From: Pseudomonas taeanensis MS-3
GTDB taxonomy: Bacteria; Pseudomonadota; Gammaproteobacteria; Pseudomonadales; Pseudomonadaceae
Direction: 5' to 3'
Assembly (NCBI RefSeq): GCF_000498575.2
Contig: NZ_AWSQ01000001.1
Span: 417,984-481,983 of the forward strand
Length of the DNA: 64,000 nucleotides
A program made the translations under genes and the position numbers. Within the stretch, counting starts at the first letter, position 1. Each line of letters opens with the position of its first letter. Below the pieces are notes generated by a model. That model saw only the letters and a program-made list of their open reading frames with translations, made no database searches and was not told where the DNA came from. Positions 50,882 to 60,119 of this stretch are shown here, one piece after another.

Positions 50882-52195
50882 TCAGCGCAGTTTTTCCAGC
50901 AACTGGTAGTACCACATGCCCACCGCCAGCATCGGGTTGCCGAGCACATCGCCCAGCGGCACCTTGATGTGCGAGCAGGCGGCGAAGGTGTCGAACTTCT
51001 CCAGACTGCCGGTCAGAGCGTTGGCCATCACCTCGCCCATGATGTGACTGGTGGCGATGCCATGACCGGAGTAGCCCTGGCAGTACCAGACGTTGTCCGA
51101 CAACTTGCCGAGCTGGGGGATGCGGTTGACCACGATGCCCATGGCGCAGCTCCACTGAAAATCGATCGGCACGCCCTTGAGCGCCGGAAAGGTGCGCTCG
51201 ATGGCCGGACGCAACTCGGCGGCGATGTCCCGCGAGTCGCGCCCCGAGTAGTTGCAGCCGCCGCCGAACAACAGACGGCCGTCGGCGGTCAGGCGGTAAT
51301 AGTCGAGGACGAAGCGGCAGTCGTAAACGGCCAGGTCGTGCGGGTTGATCTGCTTGGCCAGCTCGCCCAGCGGCGCGGTGGTGACGATGCCACCCATGGC
51401 CGGGAAGATCATGCCCTTGAGCTTCTGCGGCTCCAGCTTGTGATAGACATCGCCGGCCAGCAGCACCTGCTTGGCGTCGATCCGGCCCTGGGCGGTGATC
51501 ACCGCGGGGTTGGCGCCGTGGACGATCTGCAGCACCTCGGAATGCTCGAAGATCAGCGCACCGAGGCTCTCGGCCGCCTTGGCCTCGCCGATGCACAGGT
51601 TCAGCGGGTGCAGGTGCAGGTTACGGTTGTTCTTGATCGCGCCGCAGTAGAGCTCGCTGTCCAGATGCGCGCGCACGCCGTCGGCGTCGAGCAGGCTGAC
51701 CTCGTCTGCCATGCCACGGCGCACGGCCTCCTCGTAGTCGGCCTGCAGACCCGGCATATGACTGGGCTTGTAGGCGGCGTGCAGATGGCCGTGCTTGAGG
51801 TCGCAGTGGATCGCGTACTTGGCCACGCGCTGCTGGATGATCTGCTGGCCACGCCAGCGCAGCTGCCAGATGAAGTCGTCGACCTCGGCGCCGAGTCGGT
51901 TGCGCATCTGCTTGCGCATGGCGCCGTCGCCCGAGAGGCTGCCGGTGACCTGGCCGCCGTTACGCCCGGTGGCGCCCCAACCGATCTTGTGGCTCTCGAC
52001 TATGGCCACCTTGAGACCACGCTCGGCCAGTTCCACGGCGCTGGCCACGCCGGTGAAGCCACCACCGATGATCACCACATCAACACTGACCTGGCCCTGC
52101 AGGGTCGGGTAGTCGGTTTCCTGGTTGAGGCTGGCGCTGTAATAGGACGGGCAGCGCTCGGCTGCGGGGATAACGGCATTGAGAGCGGCGGTCAT
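50882..52195 (-). CDS. gamma-glutamylpolyamine oxidase (PauB/PuuB-like)
   Basis: FAD-dependent DAO-family amine oxidase of 437 aa. The Rossmann dinucleotide motif is VVIIGGGFTGVASAVELAERG, followed by GWGATGRNGGQVTGSLSG. The C-terminal FAD contact is QGYSGHGIATSHIMGEV. It oxidises the glutamylated polyamine to an aldehyde, with release of H2O2. It is next to a PauA-like synthetase gene on the same strand, with two REP elements between, giving the first two steps of the pathway. P. aeruginosa has several PauB copies; which one this equals cannot be said. Confidence 0.88.
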   Translation of the reverse strand: MTAALNAVIPAAERCPSYYSASLNQETDYPTLQGQVSVDVVIIGGGFTGVASAVELAERGLKVAIVESHKIGWGATGRNGGQVTGSLSGDGAMRKQMRNRLGAEVDDFIWQLRWRGQQIIQQRVAKYAIHCDLKHGHLHAAYKPSHMPGLQADYEEAVRRGMADEVSLLDADGVRAHLDSELYCGAIKNNRNLHLHPLNLCIGEAKAAESLGALIFEHSEVLQIVHGANPAVITAQGRIDAKQVLLAGDVYHKLEPQKLKGMIFPAMGGIVTTAPLGELAKQINPHDLAVYDCRFVLDYYRLTADGRLLFGGGCNYSGRDSRDIAAELRPAIERTFPALKGVPIDFQWSCAMGIVVNRIPQLGKLSDNVWYCQGYSGHGIATSHIMGEVMANALTGSLEKFDTFAACSHIKVPLGDVLGNPMLAVGMWYYQLLEKLR

Positions 52196-52257
52196 GGAGA
52201 AGTCCTCGATTTATGCACCCCGGCCTGGACCGCGGCGCTTGATCTATGTGTTTGCGT

Positions 52258-52316
52258 CCCGGATTGCATCCGGGCTACTGCACGGCTTGACTGACGTAGC
52301 CCGGATGCAATCCGGG
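52258..52316. repeat. opposed pair of REP palindromes
   Basis: CCCGGAT-TGC-ATCCGGG (52258-52274, then CTAC) and, reversed, GTAG then CCCGGAT-GCA-ATCCGGG (52300-52316). The two units are exact reverse complements over the stem and loop. They lie between the PauA-like and PauB-like genes, the clearest REP pair in the window. Confidence 0.85.
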
Positions 52317-52335
52317 GACATCCATCGCATTAGGC

Positions 52336-53712
52336 TCAGGCTTGGGTCAGGTACCAGCGCCAGTCCTGCTCACCCACCTCGGCCATGAACTGGCGATACT
52401 CGGCACGCTTGACCGCCAGATAGACCTTGAGGAATGCCTCGCCCAGAGCCTCGCGCGCCCATTCGGAGCGCTCCAGCGCTTGCAGCGAGGTCAGCCAGTC
52501 GGTCGGCAACAGCGTCTTGGCCTGGGCATAACCGTTACCCTCAACCGGCGCGCCGGGGTCGATGTCCTCGCGAATGCCACGGTGGATGCCGGCGAGGATC
52601 GCCGCGGCGGCCAGGTAAGGATTGGCGTCGGCGCCGCAGATGCGGTGTTCGATGTGCCGGCTGGCCGCCGGACCACCGGGTACGCGCAGGCTGACGGTGC
52701 GGTTGTCGATGCCCCAGGTGGGTGCCAGCGGCGCGTAGCTGTTGGCCTGAAAGCGCCGGTAGGAGTTGGCGTTGGGGCAGAACAGTAGCAACGAGTCGAG
52801 CAGGCTGGCGAGCATGCCGCCTACCGCCTGCTTGAGCAGGGTGCCGGCCGGCCCGCCGAGGTCATCCGGCTCGCCTGCGAACAGGTTGCGACCCTCGGCA
52901 TCGGCCAGGCTGACGTGCATGTGCATGCCCGTGCCGGCCAGGTGGTCGTAGGGCTTGGCCATGAAGCAGGCCTGCATCCCGTGCTTGTGCGCCACACCCT
53001 TGACCAGGCGCTTGTAACGCACGGCCTGGTCCATCGCCGCGAGCGCGTCGCCATGCTCCAGGGTGATCTCCACCTGGCCCGGGGCGTATTCGGAAATCGC
53101 CGTGCGCGCCGGAATATCCTGCATCTTGCAGGCGGCGTAGAGGTCGGCGAGGAACGGCTCGATCTGCTCCAGCTCGCGCAAGCCGTAGACCTGGGTGCTG
53201 CGCGGGCGGCCGCCGTCGGCATCCAGCGCAGGCTGCGGGCGACCCTGGCTATCGCGCTGCTGGTCGAGCAGATAGAACTCCAGCTCACAGGCCATCACCG
53301 GGTGATAACCCTCGGCCTTGAGCCCCTCGATCACCCGGCTCAGCAGATGCCGCGGATCGGCGACCGTGGCCGGCATGCCCTCGCTCGGGTGCATGCTGAC
53401 TTGCAGCGCGGCGGTGGGAATCTGCCGCCAGGGCATGCGCACCAGACTGCCGGCCAGGGGGTAGGCGCGGCAGTCGATGTCGCCGACGTCCCAGACCAGG
53501 CCGGAATCTTCGACGTCATCGCCGTTGATGCTCAGGCCGAGGATGGTGCTGGGCAGCGGCCGGCCGCTCTGGTACACGGCCAACAGTTCCTCGCGGTGTA
53601 ACAGCTTGCCGCGTGGCACACCGTTGGCGTCGAGAATGAACAATTCGAACAGTTCGATATCGGGGTTCTGCGTCAGGAAATCCTGGGCGTGCTGCACGGA
53701 GGCGAATGGCAT
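52336..53712 (-). CDS. gamma-glutamylpolyamine synthetase (PauA/PuuA-like)
   Basis: Glutamine-synthetase-fold ligase of 458 aa. Motifs are CELEFYLLDQQ, VEITLEHGDAL, FMAKPYDHLAGTGMHMHVS, NANSYRRFQANSYAPLAP and [16 protein letters not shown]. It is closer in plan to SpuI than to SpuB but clearly separate, so the organism has at least three such enzymes in this window. The ATG at 53712 begins MPFASVQHAQDFL; the upstream 27 codons are not protein-like. It lies upstream of the PauB-like gene on the same strand. Confidence 0.9.
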   Translation of the reverse strand: MPFASVQHAQDFLTQNPDIELFELFILDANGVPRGKLLHREELLAVYQSGRPLPSTILGLSINGDDVEDSGLVWDVGDIDCRAYPLAGSLVRMPWRQIPTAALQVSMHPSEGMPATVADPRHLLSRVIEGLKAEGYHPVMACELEFYLLDQQRDSQGRPQPALDADGGRPRSTQVYGLRELEQIEPFLADLYAACKMQDIPARTAISEYAPGQVEITLEHGDALAAMDQAVRYKRLVKGVAHKHGMQACFMAKPYDHLAGTGMHMHVSLADAEGRNLFAGEPDDLGGPAGTLLKQAVGGMLASLLDSLLLFCPNANSYRRFQANSYAPLAPTWGIDNRTVSLRVPGGPAASRHIEHRICGADANPYLAAAAILAGIHRGIREDIDPGAPVEGNGYAQAKTLLPTDWLTSLQALERSEWAREALGEAFLKVYLAVKRAEYRQFMAEVGEQDWRWYLTQA

Positions 53713-54083
53713 GTGGGCTCTCGTTAGCGCCGGAAGGCGCACTGTCCAGCCGGCGATACGTCTGCCCAAAGGCAGGCACGGCGGCGGGATCACAGGTATC
53801 GGAAGGGCTGCGGGCGGGTGCAGCCGAGGCGTTCAGATAGCGACGAGAGCGGCATCCGGCGGGCGCGCATGGCGACAATGCCAGAGCGCCCAGAAGGCCA
53901 GGATTGCAGGCAGGAGGGGGTTGGTTCGAGCTGCGCCGAAATGGGTGCGCTCCCGTAACGACGGGAAAAACACAGGCGGGATGGGACAATGCGCGGACGA
54001 ACTCATGGGCGAAGAGGCTCGCACAGCAGCCCGCACGCTTTAAATCCGATTCTTTACATGTTCAGTTACGAGCAGGCTAAACA
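53713..54083. other. intergenic region upstream of the PauA-like gene
   Basis: I see no gene in these 371 bp. They hold the promoter of the synthetase gene and the 3' flank of the chemoreceptor gene. A small hairpin, GGCTAA-ACA-TTAGCC (54075-54089), overlaps the chemoreceptor stop codon. The sequence beside it (54041-54060) is locally AT-rich. Confidence 0.5.
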
Positions 54084-55682
54084 TTAGCCGGCTGCGCAGC
54101 TAGGACGATCTCTCGCCGACTCCGGCTTGTAGCCCAGACGCAGGCCGCCCCAATGACGCCCCTGCACCTGGATCGGCACCGAGAGGTCGTGCATCAGTTC
54201 ACCGGTGTCACGCGTGTAGGTCTGCAGCAGCAGGGGTTGCTGATGGCTACCACAGCGAATACCGGTGCGGTCGTTGAACAGGCGCTTGCTGCGGCTCTTC
54301 GCGGTATCCACTACGCGATCACCGACCGGCGGATGATTGAACGCCTGGTTGTGGGTCGGCACGTAGCCTTCCGGAGTACTGGCGATGGCGAAGACCAGGC
54401 CCGGGTGACGCCTCAACAACGGTTCCTGGATGCCCGGCAGGACCTGGTCGGCATAGCGGTCGAAACGGGTCGTGTACTTGGCCGGAAAGCTGTTGGCAAT
54501 CGCTTGGTACTGACGGTCGAACAGGTCGGAAAGGCTGACGCGTCCGGCCTGGATGTCCGCCTCGAACTGCGCGCTGATCGCCGCCGCGCCCTCGCGGGCG
54601 AGGTCGTAGATGCGCTGGTGATAGTCGTCCAGGCCGACGCCGGCGAGTTGCTCGCTGACCGTTTCCGCCTGGCCGACCAGTTGTTCGGCGGCGCCGCCCA
54701 GCTGGCGGGTCTGGCCCTCGCTGGCGCGCACGTCACTGCGCAGTTGTTCCACGGCGACCAGCAGGCTGGCCAGACGCTCATGGTTGTTCGCCGTGCCGGC
54801 ACTGATCTGCGCGACCTGACTCTCCACATCCACGGCCAACTCGGCAATCCCTTGCAGCTGTTCGCCGGTTTGCTCGATCTGTCCGGCGGCTTGATCCAGT
54901 TCATTGGCCTGCTGTTGAATATGGCTGACCACTGCCGCACTCTGCTGGCGAATGTCGCTGACCATCTGACCGACTTCCTCGGTAGCGCTGGCGGTACGCG
55001 CGGCGAGATTGCGCACCTCGTCGGCGACCACCGCAAAACCGCGGCCCTGCTCGCCGGCACGGGCCGCTTCGATGGCCGCATTGAGCGCCAGCAGATTGGT
55101 CTGGCTGGCGATGGACTGAATCACCTGGGTGACCTGTTCGATCTGCTCGGTGCGGCTGCTCAGGCCATCGATCAACTCGCGGCTGGCGGCGGTCTGCGCA
55201 CTGAGCTGTTGCATCCGGCCGATCGCCAGTTGCAACTCCTGCTGGCCTGTGGCGCTGCTCTGGCGCACGCGTTGCGCGGCTGCCAGGGTCTGCTCGGCGC
55301 GCTGCGCGCTGTCCTGCTCGGTGTCGGTGATGGCATCGGCGCCCTCACCGATCTGCTCGATCGCGCTCAACTGCGACTGCAACTTGTCCGCCAGTTGCTG
55401 CACCGCATGCGCCACCTGGGCGGCGGACAGGGCGTTATGGCAGGTGTGCTGGGACAGGCTGCGGCTGAGTTCGGAGAAATGCTCGGCGGAGGCGCTAGCT
55501 GTCGCGTCATCTTCCGCCCGACGTTGCCATGGCCCCAGCCAGGGCCACAGCGCCAGCAGCAACACGGCCGGCATGGCTACATAGGGCGACAGTTGCAGCT
55601 GTTGATACGTCAGCAGCAATGCAGCCAGTGCCAATGCATGCAACAGGCAGGCCTTCGGCTGGCGGATAACGGCAGTACTCAT
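54084..55682 (-). CDS. methyl-accepting chemotaxis protein with C-terminal sensor domain
   Basis: Receptor of 532 aa. Two close N-terminal hydrophobic segments (about 12-28 and 33-50) leave no periplasmic sensor. The signalling hairpin tip [32 protein letters not shown] is fully conserved. After it come about 190 residues with [43 protein letters not shown], a conserved C-terminal cytoplasmic module seen in some Pseudomonas receptors; its ligand is unknown to me. The ATG at 55682 has GAGGA. There is no C-terminal CheR-tethering pentapeptide. Cytoplasmic or energy sensing is inferred. Confidence 0.9.
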   Translation of the reverse strand: MSTAVIRQPKACLLHALALAALLLTYQQLQLSPYVAMPAVLLLALWPWLGPWQRRAEDDATASASAEHFSELSRSLSQHTCHNALSAAQVAHAVQQLADKLQSQLSAIEQIGEGADAITDTEQDSAQRAEQTLAAAQRVRQSSATGQQELQLAIGRMQQLSAQTAASRELIDGLSSRTEQIEQVTQVIQSIASQTNLLALNAAIEAARAGEQGRGFAVVADEVRNLAARTASATEEVGQMVSDIRQQSAAVVSHIQQQANELDQAAGQIEQTGEQLQGIAELAVDVESQVAQISAGTANNHERLASLLVAVEQLRSDVRASEGQTRQLGGAAEQLVGQAETVSEQLAGVGLDDYHQRIYDLAREGAAAISAQFEADIQAGRVSLSDLFDRQYQAIANSFPAKYTTRFDRYADQVLPGIQEPLLRRHPGLVFAIASTPEGYVPTHNQAFNHPPVGDRVVDTAKSRSKRLFNDRTGIRCGSHQQPLLLQTYTRDTGELMHDLSVPIQVQGRHWGGLRLGYKPESARDRPSCAAG

Positions 55683-55900
55683 GGCAGTCCTCATTATTCT
55701 TATTCGGGCTATGCCGATGACAGAGGCACCGGGTGTGCACAGGCTCTTCGGCTGTCCGGTCAGCTAGCGGGGGCTGGTCGGCGCGGCTCTAGCCGGGCCA
55801 TCCACTCCGGCGAGGCTGACGTTCGCGCAGGGCCGATTCGAGCACGTCCAACCGCGCTCGACCATCACACTTTGGTCGCACAGCCCTGGGTCAACAGAAC

Positions 55901-56977
55901 CTAGCCGGAAAAGCGGTGCCGCCGAATAAACCCGCGATCCAGATAATCCTTCCAGCGCCCATAGAACTGCCCACCGGCACTCCAACCGCGCCAGCCAAGC
56001 AAGGCGCCGCCATCGCCGGTGGCGAGCAGCGCCAGGCTCTGCCGTTGTGGACGGTAGGCGCGCAGCGGCAGGCCACGCAGCACGGCATTGAGGTTGGCCG
56101 CCAACACGGGCGCCTGACGCACCGAATACACCCCGCTCTTGCGCGCACCCGGCAAGCTGGCGCAGTCGCCGACGGCAAATAGCTGGGGATGGGACAGGCT
56201 CTGCAGGCTCGCGCCGATCTGCACGAAGCCGCCCTGATCGCAGCTCAGGCCGCTCTGCGCCAGCCACGGCAAGGCCTGCGCACCGCTGGCCAGGAGCAGG
56301 CGGTGGCCACGCCAGACCGGCACCTCCCCGCTGATCAGGCAATCCTCGTCGACTCGCTCGATCGGGCAATTTTCGCGCACCTGCACCCCGCGCTGCCGCA
56401 GATGCCCCAGCGCGCGCAGATGCAGGCCCGCATTGTGCCCGGCGAGCAACGTGCCGGCACAGAACAGCGCCAATTGCGGCACCTGGTCGGCCAGCGCCAG
56501 CGCCAGCTCGACCCCGGCCGCACCGCCACCGAGAATCGCCAATGGCTGCGGTTCTGCCTGCCAGGCCTGCCAGCCGGCGAGAAAGTCGGCGAAGGGTTTG
56601 ACTGCCAACAACTGCATATCCGCACCCTGTTGCGGCGGCTGGGCGACCTGGCCGCCAACGTTCAGCGACAGCCAACTGGCGCCGAGCATACGGCCATCAG
56701 CCAGCTCCACCTGCTGTTGCGCCGCCGACAAGCCTTGAGCCTCGGCAACGATCAGTTCGACCTTGGCCGCGCGGCACAGTGGCGCCAACTCGATCCGGCA
56801 ATCGTCGGCGCTGAAGCGCCCGGCCAACAGACCCGGCAACATGCCCGAGTACCAGGCGTCATGTCCGGCACTGAGCAAGGCAATGCGCCCCGGTGGCCGC
56901 TCGACCAAGGCCCAGCGGCGCAATACGCCGAGGTGGGCGTGGCCGGCACCGATCAGGATTAAATCGTAATGGCTCAT
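55901..56977 (-). CDS. FAD/NAD-linked oxidoreductase, SelD-associated type
   Basis: Pyridine-nucleotide disulfide-type flavoprotein of 358 aa. The FAD motif is LILIGAGHAHLGVLRR, the NAD motif is AILGGGAAGVELALAL and the second FAD motif is LFAVGDCASLPGARKSGVYSVRQAPVLAANL. There is no redox CxxC. The GHAHLGVLRRW start and SGMLPG segment are typical of the family that in other bacteria is fused to, or next to, selenophosphate synthetase SelD. No selD lies in the window. It is the last minus-strand gene of the right-hand cluster, 272 bp after DUF3047. Confidence 0.82.
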   Translation of the reverse strand: MSHYDLILIGAGHAHLGVLRRWALVERPPGRIALLSAGHDAWYSGMLPGLLAGRFSADDCRIELAPLCRAAKVELIVAEAQGLSAAQQQVELADGRMLGASWLSLNVGGQVAQPPQQGADMQLLAVKPFADFLAGWQAWQAEPQPLAILGGGAAGVELALALADQVPQLALFCAGTLLAGHNAGLHLRALGHLRQRGVQVRENCPIERVDEDCLISGEVPVWRGHRLLLASGAQALPWLAQSGLSCDQGGFVQIGASLQSLSHPQLFAVGDCASLPGARKSGVYSVRQAPVLAANLNAVLRGLPLRAYRPQRQSLALLATGDGGALLGWRGWSAGGQFYGRWKDYLDRGFIRRHRFSG

Positions 56978-57249
56978 GCGGGCTTGAGTCCGTCGCGGTA
57001 CTGGCTCGGCGTCTGGCCGATCCAGCTGGCCAGGTTAGCGGGTTTGGCAATCATCCAGGTTGGCGCGTCCAGTCAACAGGGTGGCAGGTCAATGAACCCT
57101 ACCGGCAAACCGGGTGCATCGCCAAGTAGAGGATCGGGGAATGACCGCCAGCGATTCGCGCCTATTCACAAGAGGCTGATACAGGGCGCACAACGACTGA
57201 CTCTCTGGTCCATGCCGTGGACGGCAGGGCTGGCTTGCCAGGCGTGCGC

Positions 57250-57978
57250 TCAAGGTTGCTTGAGGTGCAAGCGCGGCTCGGCGAAATAACTCTCGACGCG
57301 CTCGCCGGTGTTGTCGCTGTCGGCGGCGAACACCACCCCGAGTATCCGTGACGGCGCGCTGCCGAAGGCGGCGATGGCATCGCTACGCAGGTCGCGGGTC
57401 TCCGTCAGCCACTGCCCAAGCGGCGCCTCGGGTCCGCGCAGCACCAGCATCTCGGCCTGTTCGGTGTAGGCGCTGCGGGCATGGGTGCCGGGCGCCACGC
57501 GATTGTCCCAGACGTAGCTGAGGGTCGCTGCCGGCAAACTGGAGTCGTAGAAGGTACGCGCCAGGCGCAGCTTCTGCCGGGTCAGGAAGTCCAGGCTATC
57601 CAGCGGATAGTCCAGCAACACATAGACCCGCGCGGCATAGTCGTCGCCCTCGCGGCTGGCGAAGCGCGCCTGCTCCAGGCGCTGCTCGCTGCGCCATTGC
57701 CAGCTCAGCTGCCAGGGTCGATCACCGGGCAGATCAAGCGGATGCAGCAGCCCGCCGGCTGCGGTATCGGCCTCGACCCGCAACACCCTGCGACCGTCCT
57801 GCTCGACCAGGCTGCGCTGCGGCGCCTTGAGCTCGGGGATATCCGCCACCCGCCAGGGCGTCGACCACTCGGCAGCCGGCGGCCCGGCGGTCCAGGGCGC
57901 CAGCTGGTTGCCTGGCTCAGACGGCCCTGCCAGGGCCAACGGCGCCGACAGCAGCAGGACACAACAGAGTCCGCGCAT
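57250..57978 (-). CDS. DUF3047 exported protein
   Basis: Secreted protein of 242 aa, start MRGLCCVLLLSAPLALAGP as signal peptide. It has the DUF3047 plan, with WQLSWQWRSEQRLEQA, GDDYAARVYVLLDYP and VVFAADSDNTGERVESYF, a likely beta-sandwich domain of unknown role. The ATG at 57978 overlaps the previous stop codon as TGATG; an ATG at 57993 (MAQKLMRG) is the alternative. It is the last gene of the coupled operon. Confidence 0.8.
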   Translation of the reverse strand: MRGLCCVLLLSAPLALAGPSEPGNQLAPWTAGPPAAEWSTPWRVADIPELKAPQRSLVEQDGRRVLRVEADTAAGGLLHPLDLPGDRPWQLSWQWRSEQRLEQARFASREGDDYAARVYVLLDYPLDSLDFLTRQKLRLARTFYDSSLPAATLSYVWDNRVAPGTHARSAYTEQAEMLVLRGPEAPLGQWLTETRDLRSDAIAAFGSAPSRILGVVFAADSDNTGERVESYFAEPRLHLKQP

Positions 57979-60119
57979 CAGTTTCTGCGCCATGTATGAA
58001 AACGCTCGACCCAGCGCAGCAGACCTTGCGGGGCATGTGCACGCTTCCATTCGCCGGCCGCGTATTTATTGGCCTCGGCCATGGTCGGGTAGCTGTGGAT
58101 GGTGCCGAGGATCTTGTTCAGGCCGAGCTTGTGCTTCATCGCCAGCACGTATTCGGCGAGCAGCTCGCCGGCATGCTCGCCGACTATGGTCACGCCGAGG
58201 ATACGATCCTTGCCCGGCTCGGTGAGCACCTTGACGTAACCCTCGGCGGCCTCGTCGGCGATCGCCCGGTCGAGGTCGTCGATGCCGTAGCGGGTCACCT
58301 CGTAGGCGACGCCCTGCTGCTGCGCTTCACCTTCCGAGAGGCCGACCCGCGCCACTTCCGGGGCGGTGAAGGTGCAGTAAGGAATCACCCGGTAATCCAC
58401 CTTGAAGCGCTTGAAGCCGCGGAACAACGCATTGACCGCCGCATACCAGGCCTGGTGCGCCGCCACATGGGTGAACTGGTAGGGCCCGGTGACATCACCC
58501 ACCGCGTAGATGTTGGGGAAGCGGGTGGCCAGGTACTCGTCGGTTTCCAGGGTGCCGTTGCCGCGCACCGCCAAGTCCAGGGCCTCGGCGCCGTAACCGC
58601 TGACATTGGCGGTGCGACCGAGGGCCAGCAGCAGGCAATCGAAGGCGATGGTCACCTCCTCGCCGGTATCTTGCCGCTGGGCGACCACGCGCTGCTCGTC
58701 GTTGACTCGCTCGAAGCGCACGGCCTTGTGTTGCAGGCGCACATCGACACCATCGGCCCGCAGGCTGCTGAGCAGCAGCTCGCTGGCATCGGCGTCCTCA
58801 CGCGGCAGCAGGCGTTCGGCCAGTTCCAGTTGAATCACCTGACTGCCAAGGCGCTGGAAGGCCTGGGCCAGCTCGCAGCCAATTGGCCCGCCGCCCAACA
58901 CCAGCAGCCAGCGCGGCTGCTCGCGCAGGTCCCAGATGCTGTCCGAGGTGTAGGTCTGCACCTGATCCAGGCCGGGGATGTTCGGCACCAGCGGGCGCGC
59001 CCCGGCGGCGATAACCAGACTGCGACTGCTCAGGGTCTGGCCGTTGACTTCGACGGTCCAGGGCGAGGTGATGGTCGCTTCGCCCTGAATCACCTCGACG
59101 CCGAGATCGGTATAGCGCTCGACCGAATCGTGCGGTTCGATGTCGCCGATCACCCGCTGAATACGCTGCATCACCGCGGGGAAATCCACCCGCCCGCCGA
59201 CATCGCGAAAGCCCAGGGCCTCGCCCTGTTTCAGTTCATGGGCCAGTTTGGCCGAACGCAACAGTGCCTTGGACGGCACACAGCCGGTGTTCAGGCAGTC
59301 GCCACCCATCTTGTGCTTCTCGATCAGGCTGACCTTGGCCTTTACCGCCGCGGCGATGTAGGCGCTGACCAGACCACCGGCGCCGGCGCCGATCACCAGC
59401 AGGTTACGGTCGAAGGACTTCGGCTTGGACCAGCCGGCATACACCCGGCGCGCGTTGAGCAGGTCCAGCAGCTTGCGCGCGACCAGCGGGAACAGTCCGA
59501 GCAGCACAAAAGCCCCCAGCAGGCCGGGCGAGAGGATGCCACCGAGCGACTCCAGCTGTCCCAGCTCACGCCCCGCATTCACGAACACCAGGGTGCCCGG
59601 CAACATGCCCAGCTGACTGACCCACCAGAAGGTGCGCAGCGGCAGCCTGGTCAGGCCCATGGCCAGGTTGATCAGGAAGAACGGAAATACCGGCACCAGA
59701 CGCAAGGCGAACAGGTAGAAGGCGCCTTCGCGCTCGACGCCGGCATCGATGCTGGCCAGACGCTTGCCGAAGCTGCCCTGCACCCAGTCGCGCAGCAGGA
59801 AGCGGCTGCTGAGCATGGCCAGGCTGGCCCCCAGGGTCGAGGCGAAAGACGCCAACACCAAGCCCTCGAGCAAACCGAACAGCGCGCCCGCCAGCAGGGT
59901 CATCAAGGCCGCGCCGGGCAACGACAGGGCGGTGACCGCGACATAGCCGATAAAGAACAGTCCCGCCGCCTGCCAGGGGTTGGCCGCTACCTGGGCATTC
60001 AGCACGGCCTGCTGGGCCTTGAGCGCTGCGAGGCTGAGGTACTGACCAAGGTCAAAGATGAAGAAGCTGCCGATCAGCGCGACTATCACCACCAGGACGG
60101 CGAGTTTGCGGGGGTTCAT
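57978..60119 (-). CDS. TVP38/TMEM64 - flavin disulfide reductase fusion
   Basis: Protein of 713 aa. The first 225 residues form a TVP38/TMEM64 (VTT) membrane domain with about six helices (GYVAVTALSLPGAALMTLLAGALFG; FALRLVPVFPFFLINLAMG). The rest is a dihydrolipoamide-dehydrogenase/mercuric-reductase-like enzyme with FAD motif VIGAGAGGLVSAY, redox pair in GGDCLNTGCVPSK, NAD motif LGGGPIGCELAQAF and C-terminal HSYPTMAE. It lacks the MerA N-terminal metal domain and terminal cysteine pair, so Hg(II) reduction is unlikely. The start ATG overlaps the upstream stop codon (ATGA). A membrane-tethered thiol-redox role is inferred. Confidence 0.9.
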   Translation of the reverse strand: MNPRKLAVLVVIVALIGSFFIFDLGQYLSLAALKAQQAVLNAQVAANPWQAAGLFFIGYVAVTALSLPGAALMTLLAGALFGLLEGLVLASFASTLGASLAMLSSRFLLRDWVQGSFGKRLASIDAGVEREGAFYLFALRLVPVFPFFLINLAMGLTRLPLRTFWWVSQLGMLPGTLVFVNAGRELGQLESLGGILSPGLLGAFVLLGLFPLVARKLLDLLNARRVYAGWSKPKSFDRNLLVIGAGAGGLVSAYIAAAVKAKVSLIEKHKMGGDCLNTGCVPSKALLRSAKLAHELKQGEALGFRDVGGRVDFPAVMQRIQRVIGDIEPHDSVERYTDLGVEVIQGEATITSPWTVEVNGQTLSSRSLVIAAGARPLVPNIPGLDQVQTYTSDSIWDLREQPRWLLVLGGGPIGCELAQAFQRLGSQVIQLELAERLLPREDADASELLLSSLRADGVDVRLQHKAVRFERVNDEQRVVAQRQDTGEEVTIAFDCLLLALGRTANVSGYGAEALDLAVRGNGTLETDEYLATRFPNIYAVGDVTGPYQFTHVAAHQAWYAAVNALFRGFKRFKVDYRVIPYCTFTAPEVARVGLSEGEAQQQGVAYEVTRYGIDDLDRAIADEAAEGYVKVLTEPGKDRILGVTIVGEHAGELLAEYVLAMKHKLGLNKILGTIHSYPTMAEANKYAAGEWKRAHAPQGLLRWVERFHTWRRN

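Noticed and set aside
50969..52294. A 441-codon open frame antisense to the PauB-like gene
   Set aside because: The minus-strand frame has complete FAD-oxidase motifs, while this one has none.
54153..55904. A 583-codon open frame antisense to the chemoreceptor gene
   Set aside because: Composition is leucine/glycine/alanine-rich and tracks the opposite-strand chemoreceptor codons; no recognisable fold or start signal.
57978..60119. Annotation as mercuric reductase
   Set aside because: The N-terminal heavy-metal domain and the C-terminal cysteine pair of MerA are absent, and no mer genes are nearby.
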